Of a stretch of DNA of 64,000 nt, positions 13,787 to 26,500 are shown in pieces. The notes under the pieces are model-generated. The model made no database searches. It was not told the DNA's origin and saw nothing but the letters and a program-made list of their open reading frames with translations. Each line of letters opens with the position of its first letter. Within the stretch, counting starts at the first letter, position 1. Position numbers and translations under genes: made by a program. The stretch spans positions 1 to 64,000 of the forward strand of contig JAKOGH010000809.1 in assembly GCA_024811115.1 (NCBI GenBank), given 5' to 3'. The stretch is from Terana coerulea (lineage: Eukaryota > Basidiomycota > Agaricomycetes > Polyporales > Phanerochaetaceae).

Positions 13787-14144
13787 CTTAATGTGGTGGT
13801 GAAGGTGAAGGTGTGCGGGAGACAACCCGGAGAGCTAGAGGGTCTTATATATGTTTGTACGGCGACTGGCGGCGATGGTATCGTGATACATGCTCGCCAT
13901 AGTGCCAATCGGTCCTCGAAGCCCAGAGATCTGACGCAACTCGACAAGCGCCCGAGTTCTCAGGCGAGGCGTGATGTGACTGCTGTGTACTCGACACGTG
14001 AGATAAGTCACAAAGAGTGTGACGCGCCAACATCGCCGCTGCGGCTTGCTCTCGACCACCAAGTGAGTGTCTTGCTTCTGACAAGGAAACGTATATTGAT
14101 CATTTTCTAGGGCTTTAATAGATATATATTCAAGTGTATGAAGG
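13787..14144. promoter_or_regulatory. Bidirectional promoter region
   Basis: A 358-base gap between two divergent starts: the DSBA-like gene (-) and the GCP5-like gene (+). It contains TTAATAGATATATATT at about 14116-14130. An open frame runs through part of it antisense to the DSBA-like gene, but I take that as chance. Confidence 0.5.
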
Positions 14145-17100
14145 ATGAGTGGTCCTCGTAGACCCGCATCGAGTGCGTCGGTGCGCCCGAGCAGCTCAAG
14201 TCCCTTCGTCCGACCATCCTCCAGCGCATCCACCCGCCCGCCGTCAAGTGCATCGTCAGGCATACGTGCATCGTCGAGTGCAAGCTCTACGAGACATGGT
14301 GCTACCTCTCGAGCAGAGTCACGTAATACCCAGCGTCCTCAATCGCGTTACTCTATCCGACCAAACACCAGACAGTCGTCGAGACTCAATCCTCTTTACC
14401 ACAATCTGGTCACCCACCTTACAGGTCTCTCTGCTGAGAATGACGAGGACAATTTCCAGGCTGCCGTTGATCACGTGACTAAAAGTCTTGATCAGACTGC
14501 CAGGCCAGCTAGCAGTGTGGACCTTGCGACAGTTAACAAACAGATGCAAGGGTAGGTACCTTGCGAGGTACATGTTCGCGCCATGGGTCATTGATTGTGT
14601 TATGGGTAGACGCATACAGAAAGCCCGCATCAACTCGCAGGATGTCTATGCTACCGCGCTGCAAATAGCGCACGGCCGATTCAATACTCATGCATCGCGC
14701 GATACTGATCTCGATGCGGAAATACTTGTCAGTCACTCGCCCCACTTAGAAGCTTTACTATGACGATCTCTTTCTAGGCATCCCGCCTTCCGACACATTT
14801 GCAATTTTTGGTAAGTCTTGCGCCCCTGCATGTCAATAGTCCACCAATCTATACTTTTGTCCTCAGCTCAGCCTGTCTAATGCAGCAGACCCGTCGACTC
14901 TCACATATGCCTCCGAGTATGTCGACCTCGTTATGAACCCCCACAAGGCCCGTTCTGGCCTCACATGGAACGACATTCTCGCAGAAGAGCCCTTTGAAGG
15001 CCAACACTGGGAAGGTGCCTACGGCATGCCTCGTGGTACCGTTCTGATCGACGGCAACCCTATTGCAGGAAGCCCAAGCAGCGACTCTGCTGCGTCTCTA
15101 TCTCCTTGGGATGATGATGTGGATGAGATCTTCAGTGACATGGACCGGCCCCTTTCGCCTTGGGATGTCTCGTCGTCAAACTCCGTGGACCTAAGCATAC
15201 ATCCACTCACGCCCCCACCTGCGGGCGCCGCACCACTGTCAGGTGCCGACGACTTCAATGAACGCTTTGCAAAGCAGATAGCGCTGCATAGCCATCGTGA
15301 CGAAGTTGAAGGGTTGCAGGCAATACAGTATTGGCGAACAGATTTCCGCGGAGAAGCAGGTACGATAGAAGGCCGGCCGTTTCATATAAGCGACCCGTCT
15401 ACGCTTAGTACGTCCTCCCGGCTCAGGTGCTGTGATAGATGCTCATGATCTCTTTGCCGCAGATTTGGCCTTTCAACGCGCGATAAACCAGACTGGTTTG
15501 TCACGAAGGTGAGTTGCTCACGCAAACCTTCTGCACGCGAGCTCAAGATCATATGATTTCACTACATAGACGAGATACATACCTGAGCACGACGCTGTGC
15601 GTGAAATTCTCATAGGTCTTCAGGGCCGTCAAAATATCCTAATCCATTGGCAAAATAGTGACACTCAGCCCTGGAAATTCATTGTACGCATCTAGCATTT
15701 TCTTAGCTACCACTTCAACTAACCTCTGGCACTTCCTAGGCCTCCCCAGACGGCCCTCAACTTCTGCATCTAACACCAACATCCCAGCACTCCGTTATTT
15801 TTCTTCATTTGCACGCACCGCAACCACCCTTGAGCATCTCCGCCGCTTCGTCGCCAGCATGTTCAAACAGGCTGCCAAGCCCCTATCCAGTACTTCTTCC
15901 TCAACTGCGTTCTCAACATCCTCGAGACGGACGACACGCTCCCTCGAGGCCTTCGCTGAGGCGCTTGACACCCTACTAAGGACGTCCGATGCCTGGTATG
16001 CATCAAGGGAAGAGGCGATATGCAAAACACGCTTGGGCATGCCTGGTTCTGAGAGCGTCGTAAGCCTGCTTGGCCTCGAGACGGCGCTCCATGCCGCGTT
16101 TGGCCAAGCCCCCGCCGTCCTTCTGTCCGTCCTTCGTGCACTGTTCCGGCAGGCGACGCAGCGGGTCTCGGCGGCGCACTTGCATCCCTCACGATGAAGA
16201 GGAGCAGAACGTGGCCGTGTGGACGCTGCCGGACCTCCCCTTACGGCTCGCCCCGGCCGCGCTGACGACGCTCCTGCTCAACGCTTTGTTGCGGCACACG
16301 CACGACTATGCGTCACGCGGCGACGGCGTGACCTCCGCTGCGCTCCTGCAGGTGTTCGCGGCCACCGCGGAGCCGATATGGAAAATGACGGCGCGGTGGC
16401 TGCGGGACGGCATGCCCGTGCGCGACGTTGCGCCGCCTGCACAATCGCAAGCTCACGCGCAGGCGAGGGTGGAAGAGGAGTTCTTCGTGGAGGACAACGA
16501 GCTCGTGCTCCTCGACCCGGACGCCTGGGCCGAGGGGTTTGTGCTGCGCGACCACGGCGTCGAGGGCCGCAGCGCGGTGCCGGTGTTTCTGCAGCATGTG
16601 GCGCCAGAGGTCCTCGGGGCGGGGAAGGCGGTCGGGCTGCTGCGCGCGCTCGGGCTGTCGATGGACACCGTCGGAGAGGTTACTGCTGCTTCACAAGACG
16701 CCTTGTCTGCGAGCACATCGCAGCCGCCGAGGGCGAAGTGGATGTCGGAGTGGCGCGACCGCAGCCTCAGCGCCCTCTTGCAGGATGCAGGGAAGGAGCG
16801 GGCCGCCGCCGCCGATGGGGGTACTGGGGAAGGTGTCCGAGGAGGACCTCGCGCGGATGGTGTATGACGAGCTCGCGGGCCCATGCACGCTCGCGAAGAA
16901 AGCGCTGACCCGAGTGCTTGTGGATGAGTGTGCGCTGTGGTTGCACCTACAGGCGATCGAGGATGTGTATCTCATGCGCCGCGCGGACGTAATGACGGAT
17001 TGGCTAGACGTCGTTTTTGCAAGGGTACGTATACGTCTTGACTCTTGAATATCGAATTTATGGAACGAGCTGACCAACGCGTGAAAATCATAGATGGATA

Positions 17101-18266
17101 CAAGTCCGACGTGGACAGATTTCCATTTCTTGAATACCGCCTTTCGGGATGTCGTTACACTCTCACTCACACCCTTCCTCGACCCTGCGCTTGTGCGCAT
17201 CTCACACCGCTCTGCCGCTCCGCGCAGCAGACGAACCGCAGCGTGCGTGCGTTAGACGGCCTGTTTCTAGAGTACGCCGTGCCCTTCCCGTTGACGTACA
17301 TCTGGGGGCCCAAGGCGCTCCAAGCGTACTCGGGTGTGTTTGTACTCATGGCGCAGGTGCGCCGGGCGAAGGGGTGTTGGACCGGATACTCACGGAAGCT
17401 AGAGCGATTGATAGGGCGCAGAGAGACAAGGAGGAGATGAAGAGTTTCTATGCGATGCGCGGGAAGCTGTCGTGGTTTGTGAACGCGTTTATGAATTTTG
17501 TGTGCACGGACGTACGTCGGGTGCTTTATCGTGAGGGGTTAGAGATGCTGAAGCCGCCCTTCCACAGGTTCTGCATACTCAAGTACTCGCATTTCACCAA
17601 TCTCTTCACAAAGCCACGTCACTGGACGAAATGATCCAGCTACACAACGAACAGTAAGCTCCTCTACCCTTTATTCTACATCCCGTTAATTTATATCAAT
17701 ATAGTCTCGCAAAGCTCGAAACACGATGCCTGCTTCAACCAAACACTTCGTCGCTGCACCGCGCCGTGCTCTCCATCCTCGACATGGCGCTGCACTTTGC
17801 CGACGTCTTCCACGTCTTTACGTCCCCTCCCGTCGCCTCGAACATCACCTCAACACCCGACATGTCCGTAAGCAAGAGCCAAAGCATCACGCCTCTCAAG
17901 GCGCACCGCTCTCGCCGTCTGCGACGCCAGGGCCGGAACGTCATCGGGTTCGTCCTCCCCGGGACCGCCTCCTCCTTCCGCGTGGACAGCGACAGCAGCG
18001 ACGACGAGCAAGACGCGGAGCTGAACACGACGCAGCGGGAGTACACGTTCGCGTCGCATGTCTCGGCGATTGAGCTGGAGGGCGACGACGAGAATGTCGT
18101 GATTCGGCTGGACAGAATGTCCGGCGAGCTCGATCAGCTGGTGCGCTTCGTGAGGCGGGGCGTAGAGGCGCTTGCGGGCGGGTCTGGCGCTGGGAGGGGC
18201 GCGAATGCGGAGGCGGCGGCGGTCTTTGGGGTGTTTGCTTTTGCGTTGGAGGATTGGGATTCGTGA
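14145..18266 (+). CDS. Gamma-tubulin complex component, GCP5-like (Spc97/Spc98 family)
   Basis: Probably part of the gamma-tubulin ring complex that nucleates microtubules at the spindle pole body. The N-terminus is Ser/Pro/Arg-rich (MSGPRRPASSASVRPSS) and probably disordered. Conserved pieces follow: DNFQAAVDHVTKSLDQTA, GLTWNDILAEEPFEGQHW, EILIGLQGRQNILIHWQNSD, then in the C-terminal half DECALWLHLQAIEDVYLMRR followed by ADVMTDWLDVVFAR, TWTDFHFLNTAFRDVVTLSL, EYAVPFPLTYIWGPKALQAY and GKLSWFVNAFMNFVCTD. The stop is at 18266 after FALEDWDS. Around 17205-17255 the frame of RISHRSAAP does not meet that of RALDGLFLEY; only a very short intron (about 36 bases) or a one-base change joins them. The family is clear. 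GCP5 rather than GCP4 or GCP6 is inferred from the order of blocks. Confidence 0.8.
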
Positions 18267-18538
18267 GGTGTGCCCTTGCCTGACATTTTCTGAAGAAATT
18301 GAATGGATTTAGTGCGCATATATGCTACTATTACACAGGAATGTGTGAGATGCAATACAACTAAGGAACGATATCGTGAAAGGAACAGGTGGGAGCTATT
18401 GCTACAATTTCAATCTGTCCCGAAGTCCATCGTGGAGTATGTGAGATATATAGAAATGCTTGTATGTAGTTGAACTTCGCGTGTGAAGGGGTATAGGAAC
18501 AAGACGCCAATCTTCAGGAACTCCGGATTTTGTTCTGG

Positions 18539-19634
18539 CTATAGCAGAATGCTGCCTCCCAGCTTGTCGACGCGGCGCTGGACACCTCCGAGAAGAATCT
18601 TGATCAGGGTCTCCTCGTCATCAGAGAGCCGCTGTCCCTTGAACGGCGTCGTGTCTACAATGTCCCGTACGCCCAGCTCGTCGTCAAGCTCTTTGAGGAA
18701 CTTTGTTGCCTCTGGGTCGTTTCCAATCTGTACGAACTGGATGCCGATCTACCGCGTAGACAATCAGAACAATGAGGGACTGGTGAAGTAGCTAGGATCA
18801 CACACTTGGTTGTGAGGCATGTCCAAGCTATCCATTTTCTTCGCCGCATCCTCTATGATGCCCGCGGGGTGATCGGCTATGCCGATAATTTGAGTTTTTA
18901 TAATTGCACGTAGCTTATAAGAGACGTACTGGGGGCGCCGTCCGTAATGACGAGGATGTTCAAGGGCTTCATAACCGTCGTGCGTCCCGTCTTCCGCGTA
19001 AGCCACGAGTTATTCGACTTGTACCGCTTGAGATAATCCTTCAAGATGTCATTCAACCGCGAGCCTATAAGAGTGTTGCTGCTGGGTTTGATCCCTGAAA
19101 AGGCTGACTCGACTTCCTCCTTATTCTGTGGAAACAATTTCAGAGTTGACGCTGGGGTTGCTGAAACTGCGTGCATACCCTCAAGTGAGTGGTGCGGTTG
19201 TGCGTGTCCTTGGCGTTCAGGAAATAAAGGTCTATCCCGTCCGAGTCGTACTTCGTCAGCTTCTCACTGAGCTGGCACAGTGCGTTCTTCGCTTAGGAGC
19301 AGAACCACATCGTCAGCGCCACATCATTGGGATATGGGCAATGTCGAGTACGCACCTCGTCCCATCGTCCCTGGTAGTCCATCGAGCCCGAGTCATCCAA
19401 CAAAACTACCGTGTCGAACTTGCAAAGGTACTGAAACGGGTCTTCTTTCGACTGCTTAATTTCCTCCTTCGTGTTGCTCCCTGCGGAGCCTGACGCGCGG
19501 GGTTCATAAGCAGGTGGTGGGATAGCATTGGTGAACGCGTCCGAAGCCTGCCCATGCTTTTTGCTGTCTACGCCGTCTTCTATCTGATTCGACGAGGAGG
19601 CATCGAGTACGGCTGTACTGGCGGGGGAGGACAT
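18539..19634 (-). CDS. vWA-domain protein, paralogue C (intact)
   Basis: Third member of the local vWA family, on the opposite strand, and the only one whose exons join cleanly. It starts MSSPASTAVLDASSSNQIED at 19634. The MIDAS region is FDTVVLLDDSGSMDYQGRWD (DxSxS satisfied). Exon 2 gives NALCQLSEKLTKYDSDGIDL, exon 3 EEVESAFSGIKPSSNTLIGS, then MKPLNILVITDGAP, IGIQFVQIGNDPEATKFLKE and the C-terminus LGGVQRRVDKLGGSILL, ending at 18539-18541. Introns are short and GT-AG, although the one after ITDGAP has an unusual acceptor in my reading. The vWA fold usually binds partner proteins through a metal ion, but nothing here shows the partner. Compared with A and B it lacks the long Ala/Arg-rich insert in the middle. 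Confidence 0.85.
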
Positions 19635-20546
19635 GATTGGTGGGTGGTGGGTGGAGGAGAAGTGGATTGCGAGAACTCTTCACTAGTCAAGATATTTATG
19701 CATCCGCCGCGAAGATCACGTTTTTGCGGTCTAGGTCCGACGCAGAAATCTAGAGGCACAAAGGGCCACAGCATGCATAGCCCCAAGGAGGGCCCCTGCC
19801 ATTTTACGCTGAAGGTTTCTTTGCCACGTTCAATACAACAGGATGCGTCGCTACAGTGCCACATGGCATGTCAAAAGGACAATATCAATACCTTCCCAAT
19901 CGACTTTGAGAGGTAACCACTGAAACCACCAGGTCCGCCACCTGTATTGTGCACCGCGCGGGCTGAGCACTGAGCACCGGTCTGCAGCTCTCGACAGGAA
20001 CAAGGTCAGTGCCGCGCCGATTGTCCCTTCTTGTTCTTTCTTCTGGCGACAGTGCTGTGAGGCCAAGACTGGTATGTACGCACAGCTTGCGGCTCGACGA
20101 CACACCCTTTCACCTTTCCAGTCAGAACGTCGAGCCACAGCCCCTGTACTGAAGGGGAGTCATTCGGCATGATGGCGGTGCTCCGGCAAGTTTAAATCAG
20201 GATGAAGCTGTCTTTGTGGCGTGAGCAAGTATGGGGCGCTAGCTCACCCGGGCTTTAGCGCCGGCCGGCGGCTACTGGAGGTTTTAGGGTGTTGGGAATG
20301 TCTCTCAACCATTCAACAACCATTCACATCGATCTGGTCGCCTCTTCTCCAGAGGAGAATGTGCGTAGCATTTGGAACGCGGCAATATCCATATGATTAT
20401 AACGCAGCAGAGCTATACAAAAATACACGCAAGGCGACAACGAGACAGCGAGTACACTACAAAGCAAGATACAGACTGAGAGCAACATTCTTCCGGATAC
20501 AGGCTTGTGGCTTCAGATTTGGAACAGACGCAAGCTAGGGCAAGAA
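19635..20546. other. Intergenic between paralogue C start and TRA1 stop
   Basis: About 0.9 kb. It holds the promoter of paralogue C, with an ATAAATA element on the minus strand near 19690, and the 3' region of TRA1. A plus-strand open frame at 20221-20538 has no recognisable features. I see no RNA gene. Confidence 0.45.
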
Positions 20547-23500
20547 TTAGAACCATGACATAAACGCCTCCGGCATCGCCGCCAGGTTCGACGGGTGCGT
20601 TGCGGACGACACCATCGCCGTGACTGTGTGGTAGACTGGGGTGGCATTTCCATTTTGAAGATTCTGAGTGTTCGAGGCCTAAATGATCATAAGCAAATCT
20701 TCGCATGTGAGCTACATGAGAATTCTCACCATTTCACGCTCGACCTTGCACGACAGCCTTTGGACCCTGTCAGTTATGGACTGTATGAACTCCGCGGCAT
20801 ATCTGCGGAACTGGACGTCATGCGCGGTTTGTCTCTTGCCCACATGCAGCCAAGTGAGGACCTCGTCCCGCGCAAACAGGCAGAGCTGCTGATCCAGCTC
20901 ATACTACACGATCTTTCGCGTTAGATTAATCGAATGAAAACAGCGTGGATATGACGAACCTCCGGATCGCTGAGACACCTTCCCAGAGCCATGATACCTG
21001 ACACAAGTAGACCCTCGGTGTGAATTGGTCCAATAAAGTGTTGCATGTTTGGCGTCAGCCGGAAGGGCACTTTGTCGTGTGAGTCGAGGGCAGGAGAGTC
21101 TTTGCCTATGCCTGTGAAGAAGTGGCTGTCATTGTTACGCACTTCATAGCGAGAACGGGATAACATACCGGTACCAGGCAGGACCTCACTCATAGCAATC
21201 TGTCCTGTAGCCCGCGAAAGATGGAAGCGGGAGGGCTGCCTACTGGACAGGGCGAACGCGTAGGTCATGAAGCTCATTGACGCGACCTGTAGCGCAAATT
21301 CTCTGCGCATGCGCCACAGTTCGCCGGGCCCTTCCATGGTTCGAAGCATGTACTAAGCATGTGATTGAGCATCGCGCAAAACCCATCAAGCAGATAAGGA
21401 CCTACCCGAGTGAGTGTGTCCTCTGGGATGACCTTGAGCCTGATTTCATCCAGGAGCTCTCGCTTCAAGTTGAGCCTCTCCTCGTTCGACGGCTGTATCG
21501 GACCATTGGACAGTGCATGAGTTCATATCTTTAGAGCTTCGCTGTAGTAAACTCACGTATACACCTTTCGTCTCCTTGAAGTGCTTCGCAGTCGCTCTGA
21601 ATTTGTCTGCAATCATGAAGAACGGATCTTCGCGCGATATGCCCTTCTCCCTGCACAAGTCGTCGTAGATGTCGCCGAAAGTGATGTAGGAAGAGTCGTT
21701 CTGCAACAGACGCGCCGTTGGGTGGCAAGGGATTGCAACAGGTACGTGGAAATGGAGATTTCGTCTGTGAGCTTCCCTCTTGCGCGAGAGTACACTGCGT
21801 CCGAATTATGACGTTAGCAATGACCGCTGACACGAGATGAAGCGACAGAAAGACGGACCCGTTGAACATCCGCAGGACCTGCATGACTCGCTCCTCGCGT
21901 CGACAATGTCTCCCTGAAGGAATCTGAACGGCAAACTGCGTCTTCGAGGTATCGTGACCAATCATTGTAATGCGGCGGAAACAATAGCTCGGCGCCCTGC
22001 AGCTCTCGAATTTGGACCCGAACCGCTGTAACTTGACAAACGCCTGATTATTGTCCCGCTCCTGCAAGTGAAGTTGAAATCAGCGGAAATACAGGAGCAA
22101 GAACGAGAGACGCCCTACCTCGGTATACTGCCCTGGGATCTCGATGTCGTCGTACTTTCCGTGAGGGTACTCAACAAGCCAGTGGCTGACGGTGTCAAGG
22201 GTTTGAAGCTTCGGCCGACTGTCCAGGTATTTCTCGTACTTGTCTCGCCAGCGCTGGAGACGCTGAGTGTACTCGATTAAGTTTGGCTTACTCTTGAGGA
22301 AGTCCTCCTCGTACTCCGCCTACGTCGAATGCACATGGGTTAGATCAGAAACCTTGCAAGGTCGTAAGCACGCACCTTCACCGAGGAATTGGTGAAGTTG
22401 TTGCCGAATTGCACTAGGGCATTGATCGTACTAGGGCTAAGGTTACCATTGTCGTCAGGGTTGGCCATTCGCCGAACGTATTGCTATCAGCTCACTAATC
22501 AGCATGGACTACGAGACCTGCAAAGGGACAGCTGGCTTACCGTGAGAGCATCCTGCAAGAGCATACAGATCAAGCGATAAATCTCTTCCTCCGGGATGGG
22601 CTTGAATCTCTGGAGGATTTGGTCGATGATCGTCTCGAGGCTCATGATCAAGAGAGGGAACGCCGTCTTCAGGATCTGGCTGACCTCGTCAACGCGGTCG
22701 TAGCCATGCATGAGACCTTTCTTGTCTGGGCTCATGGCCACACCGTTAGGAGTGCCAGCGGCGTGAGCAGCCAGGTTATCGGCGGCCCCCGCGAGCGTCG
22801 CTTCCGCTGTGCCGCGTTGTGCCGCGCCGTCCGTCTGGGGAGCCTGAGGAGCTTGGTGAGAAGCCTGAGCCTGAGCCTGGCGTGCCTCCGCGCTGAGACG
22901 GAGCTGATGGTAATTTTCGGCATTTTTCTTGAGCGCCAACATTTCTTCTCTGGTAGCACGCAGATGGAAGAAGAGGGCCTGTAAACTTCGTCAGCGAACC
23001 AACCAAATCCCAACCCGAGAAACGGTACCTGGGGATATATCTTCGCGATGCTGAGTAGAATGTAGCGCGCCTGCTTCGACTCGCGGTGCGACAAAGACAT
23101 GCATAGTTGCGGGATGAGCGTGATCCAGAACCACAACGCGGCATCGCCCTTGTATGTGTCAAACGCTCTTGCGATCGTGAGGGTATTACCGTCGTCGAGA
23201 CTGAGAAGCCAGAGCACGCGCTGCAGCAGGGGCCGACTCTTCCTGTTCTTGAACAGCCCGGCGGCTTGCAAGTAGCAGTTGACGGCCTGGGCCGCGGCTT
23301 GCATGTTCGCAGGCTGGTCCCTGAACGTCCGGTCGTTATACTTGCCCCAGGCCGCCCATGCCTTGGCCTGCGTCAGATCGAGCTGTACCGCCTGTCCGTA
23401 TGCCGCCTCGGCCTCATTGCTTCGGTCCAACTTCTCGTAGAACATCCCTTTGAGGGTATAGAATTCGGCTTTCTGCGGCGTCGAGAAGTACATGAGATTC

Positions 23501-26500
23501 GTGTTGTTGATGACCTCGAGCCCCAGATTGGTCTCGCCCGGCTTCTGGTAGTGACATTTCGCTTGCTCCCGTAGTTTGAGGAAGGCTTCAGAGATCTCGA
23601 TGTTGGGGAGGGTGTAGATCTTGTTGAGCGAGTTGACGCAGACCTCAAGTAGGCCATGCTTCCGGGCGACGTGAGCGAAGCGGTTGATGATCCAAGCTGT
23701 CTCATGGTAGCCTCTGTATCCGTACGTGTTGGTAGTGCCAGGAGGAGCGCCCGACTGCGGTGCTTGGTTGATGAGCGGAATGTATGTCTTGTTGATCGAG
23801 TTGAAGACGTTCTGGCGCCAGGCGACCAGGTCACTCCAGATACTAATGTCGTCGCACTGGCTGGGTAGCCGCTCTCGCCAGGCCTGCAGGACCAATTTGA
23901 GATCGCCAGACTTCTTCTCCAAATTCGTGGCGTTAGTCGTGGAAAGCGAGCCAAAGAGCTGTACCGCCTCTTGAAGCTCGACGAATTGCTGGAAATGTTG
24001 CAAGAGGGGTACGTGGGCTGGAGAGAGGTGGACGGGTAGCATAACCCACTTGCGAAGGGACAGCTGCATTGCATCTTCCAGTACGCGCGTGAATTCGTGG
24101 TTCTTCTCCAGCCCATTGGGAACCTTGAGCAAGGCGAGGAATGCCTCGAAGATACGGCGGCGGGGAGTTCCGACGTCGGGGAGCTCCTTGACCATGTCCT
24201 CGATCTGATCCTTTTGCTCGACCCAATCCTTAATTCGCCACGCGCACTCCAATTGCAACTCTTGGTTGCTCTCGCTCCTCGCCAGCTCCTGCAGAGTCTC
24301 CCATTGTTGCAGCTTCTCCGCAGCGAGTATCCAATGGTCTTCCCATAAGCAATATTCGGGCTCCGAGAACGGCACCAATCCCGCGCGCGACTTTCCTTGC
24401 GCCGTCTCGTACATAGTCGACGCCTGCTCCCATAGTCCACTCTGCTCGAACGAGAGTGCAGCGTTCGTGTCCGGGTAGAGGCTGCGTCGCCGCCACAGGC
24501 CGTAGAATAAATCCTCCTCTCCCAGTTCGGCGTAAACTTCCGCAAGCGCATCGTAAACGGTGTCCCGGACGATAGCTTCGTCGTCTCGAACATAGTCTAG
24601 TGAAGACTCGAGGATGTGCAGAGAGACGTGCCATGCGCCAAATGCCTTCGCAAGGAACTTGACAAGGTGAGGCGGCAGTATGATCGGAGGCGAACACTTG
24701 CTGATGCCGGCCAGAAGCGTTTCTATGACATTCGGCCGAACATCCGCTTGGGCGATGTGGTAGTCCTTGCTCAGCAAGCTGATGATATGGTGGGTGAGGT
24801 CGACTTGTTCCCTGCGCGACAACCAAGTCCAAATGGTGGGGAAGAGAGACACCCAGCATTCGTGAGCCTTCTGGCCATCCAAGAACAGGGAGACGTTGCA
24901 GGGGGCGGATCATCGCGGACGTGCGACTCAGCGTGAATCCTGCCGGGAGGGGTGCAGCGTCAAGGGCAAACTTGCGATCAGGTTGAATAGGGGCATCGCC
25001 ATCGACACAGCCTAACACGAGATGGAGGGCGAGGTAGATCCAGTTGCGGTCGGAAAGAGTCTCCCAGCTTTGGACAGCAAAGATGTACGCAAGACGTCCG
25101 TACAGTGAACGAGGAATGCTTGCGTCGAGAAGATCGATAAAACGCTCTCTGGTGGCTGGATCGGTTGCACGACAACCAAGGAGGAACTGTTGCTCGAGAC
25201 GTGTCGTAAGCTCGCTCCGTCGCAAAGCTGGCTCCGTATAGATCTCGAATACTAGCTCAAGGTAGCTCTGCATGAGAGCATCCCCTCGTTCCCGAGCCTC
25301 GAACGTCGCCATCTTCTGCAATAACGTCGCTTTCTCCTTCATGGTCGGGAAGGCCTCTCGGGGTTGAGAGCCCACTCACGACCCAAGTCAAGAATGAACC
25401 TGCATAGAGTCATGTTCTTCGACTTCTCGACGAGATTTACGAGGGTCTTGAGAAAGTTGGTTCTGTGTTCACCAAGGAAGCTGATGGCGACTTTGGAGAT
25501 CTCGATGATTGTAGTGAGGATGCGGACGGGGGCATCGTGGGGGTGAGTAGTCGACGTAGCTGATACATGTTCTTTGGCTTTCACCGCGAATAGCTTAACC
25601 AAGGATCCGGCGTACGGTTGCAGCCTCTCCGGAACGACCTGAACCACTGACTTCAACATAAACAGTGCTCCTCGCACAATGGTTCCGTTGCGCAGGCAGT
25701 CGCCAATTATCGAATGAACCCAGGAGAAGAAGTCCGCCAAGTCACCCTGTGGCTCCTCGTCTTCTTTGGGCAGCGGATAGAGCTGTAAGAGGCGATCGGC
25801 GATAGGATGCAAAGAGTCTTGAAGCGTGACGTGAATGTCTTCTACCAGAAGGCCTTTCCTGACGAGCTTGGTGAGAATGTCAACGTTCTCGACATACCAC
25901 GCGTCGGGTTTCTCGCTGGCTACTACTTGCAAAACTTTGGCGGAAGCTGAGGCAGTTACAAGCGCGTTATCGGTGTTCAGCTCTTTCTGTAATACGTGTG
26001 AGGTCGCGTTTTGCCTGATGCATCGCAGAAGATACGGCTTACCTGCCAAAGCATGTGGGAGAAATACTGAAGTTTAACGGTTACGTCAGTCCAGCCGGTG
26101 GGACCAACCAAGATTCGGAGTAAATTGAGAGCCTTGGGAAGCACGAGAGCCCGACTTGGCGGCTCAAGGATACTCGTCGCAAGGCGAAGGAGGTAGCTGA
26201 CGATGGACTCCCTAAAGGCGAGAGGGGTCGTCCATACGGCTTCCTTCTCGTCACCATCGACCTGCATGTCATCGTTCGAAGCGGTGGCTCGTTGCTCCCA
26301 AGCAAAGATAACTTGCAGAACCTCGATGGACAGAAGCCTCGATTCGGCGCTGGACGTTTGGCTGAGACCGAGCTTCTGAACGTTGTTTACAACATGAGGG
26401 ATGAACAGCGCCCGGACAGGATAGAACAGGTCAGACTGCCGGACCATGAGCTGGTAGATCAGGCCTATTTGAGACCAACCGCCGCTCTCCTCAGCGAGTA

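Noticed and set aside
13382..14110. 242-codon plus-strand frame
   Set aside because: Antisense to the DSBA-like gene and its promoter. The minus-strand exons have clear family motifs and splice sites.
20221..20538. 105-codon plus-strand frame
   Set aside because: It has no recognisable feature, no paralogue in the window, and lies in the TRA1 3' region.
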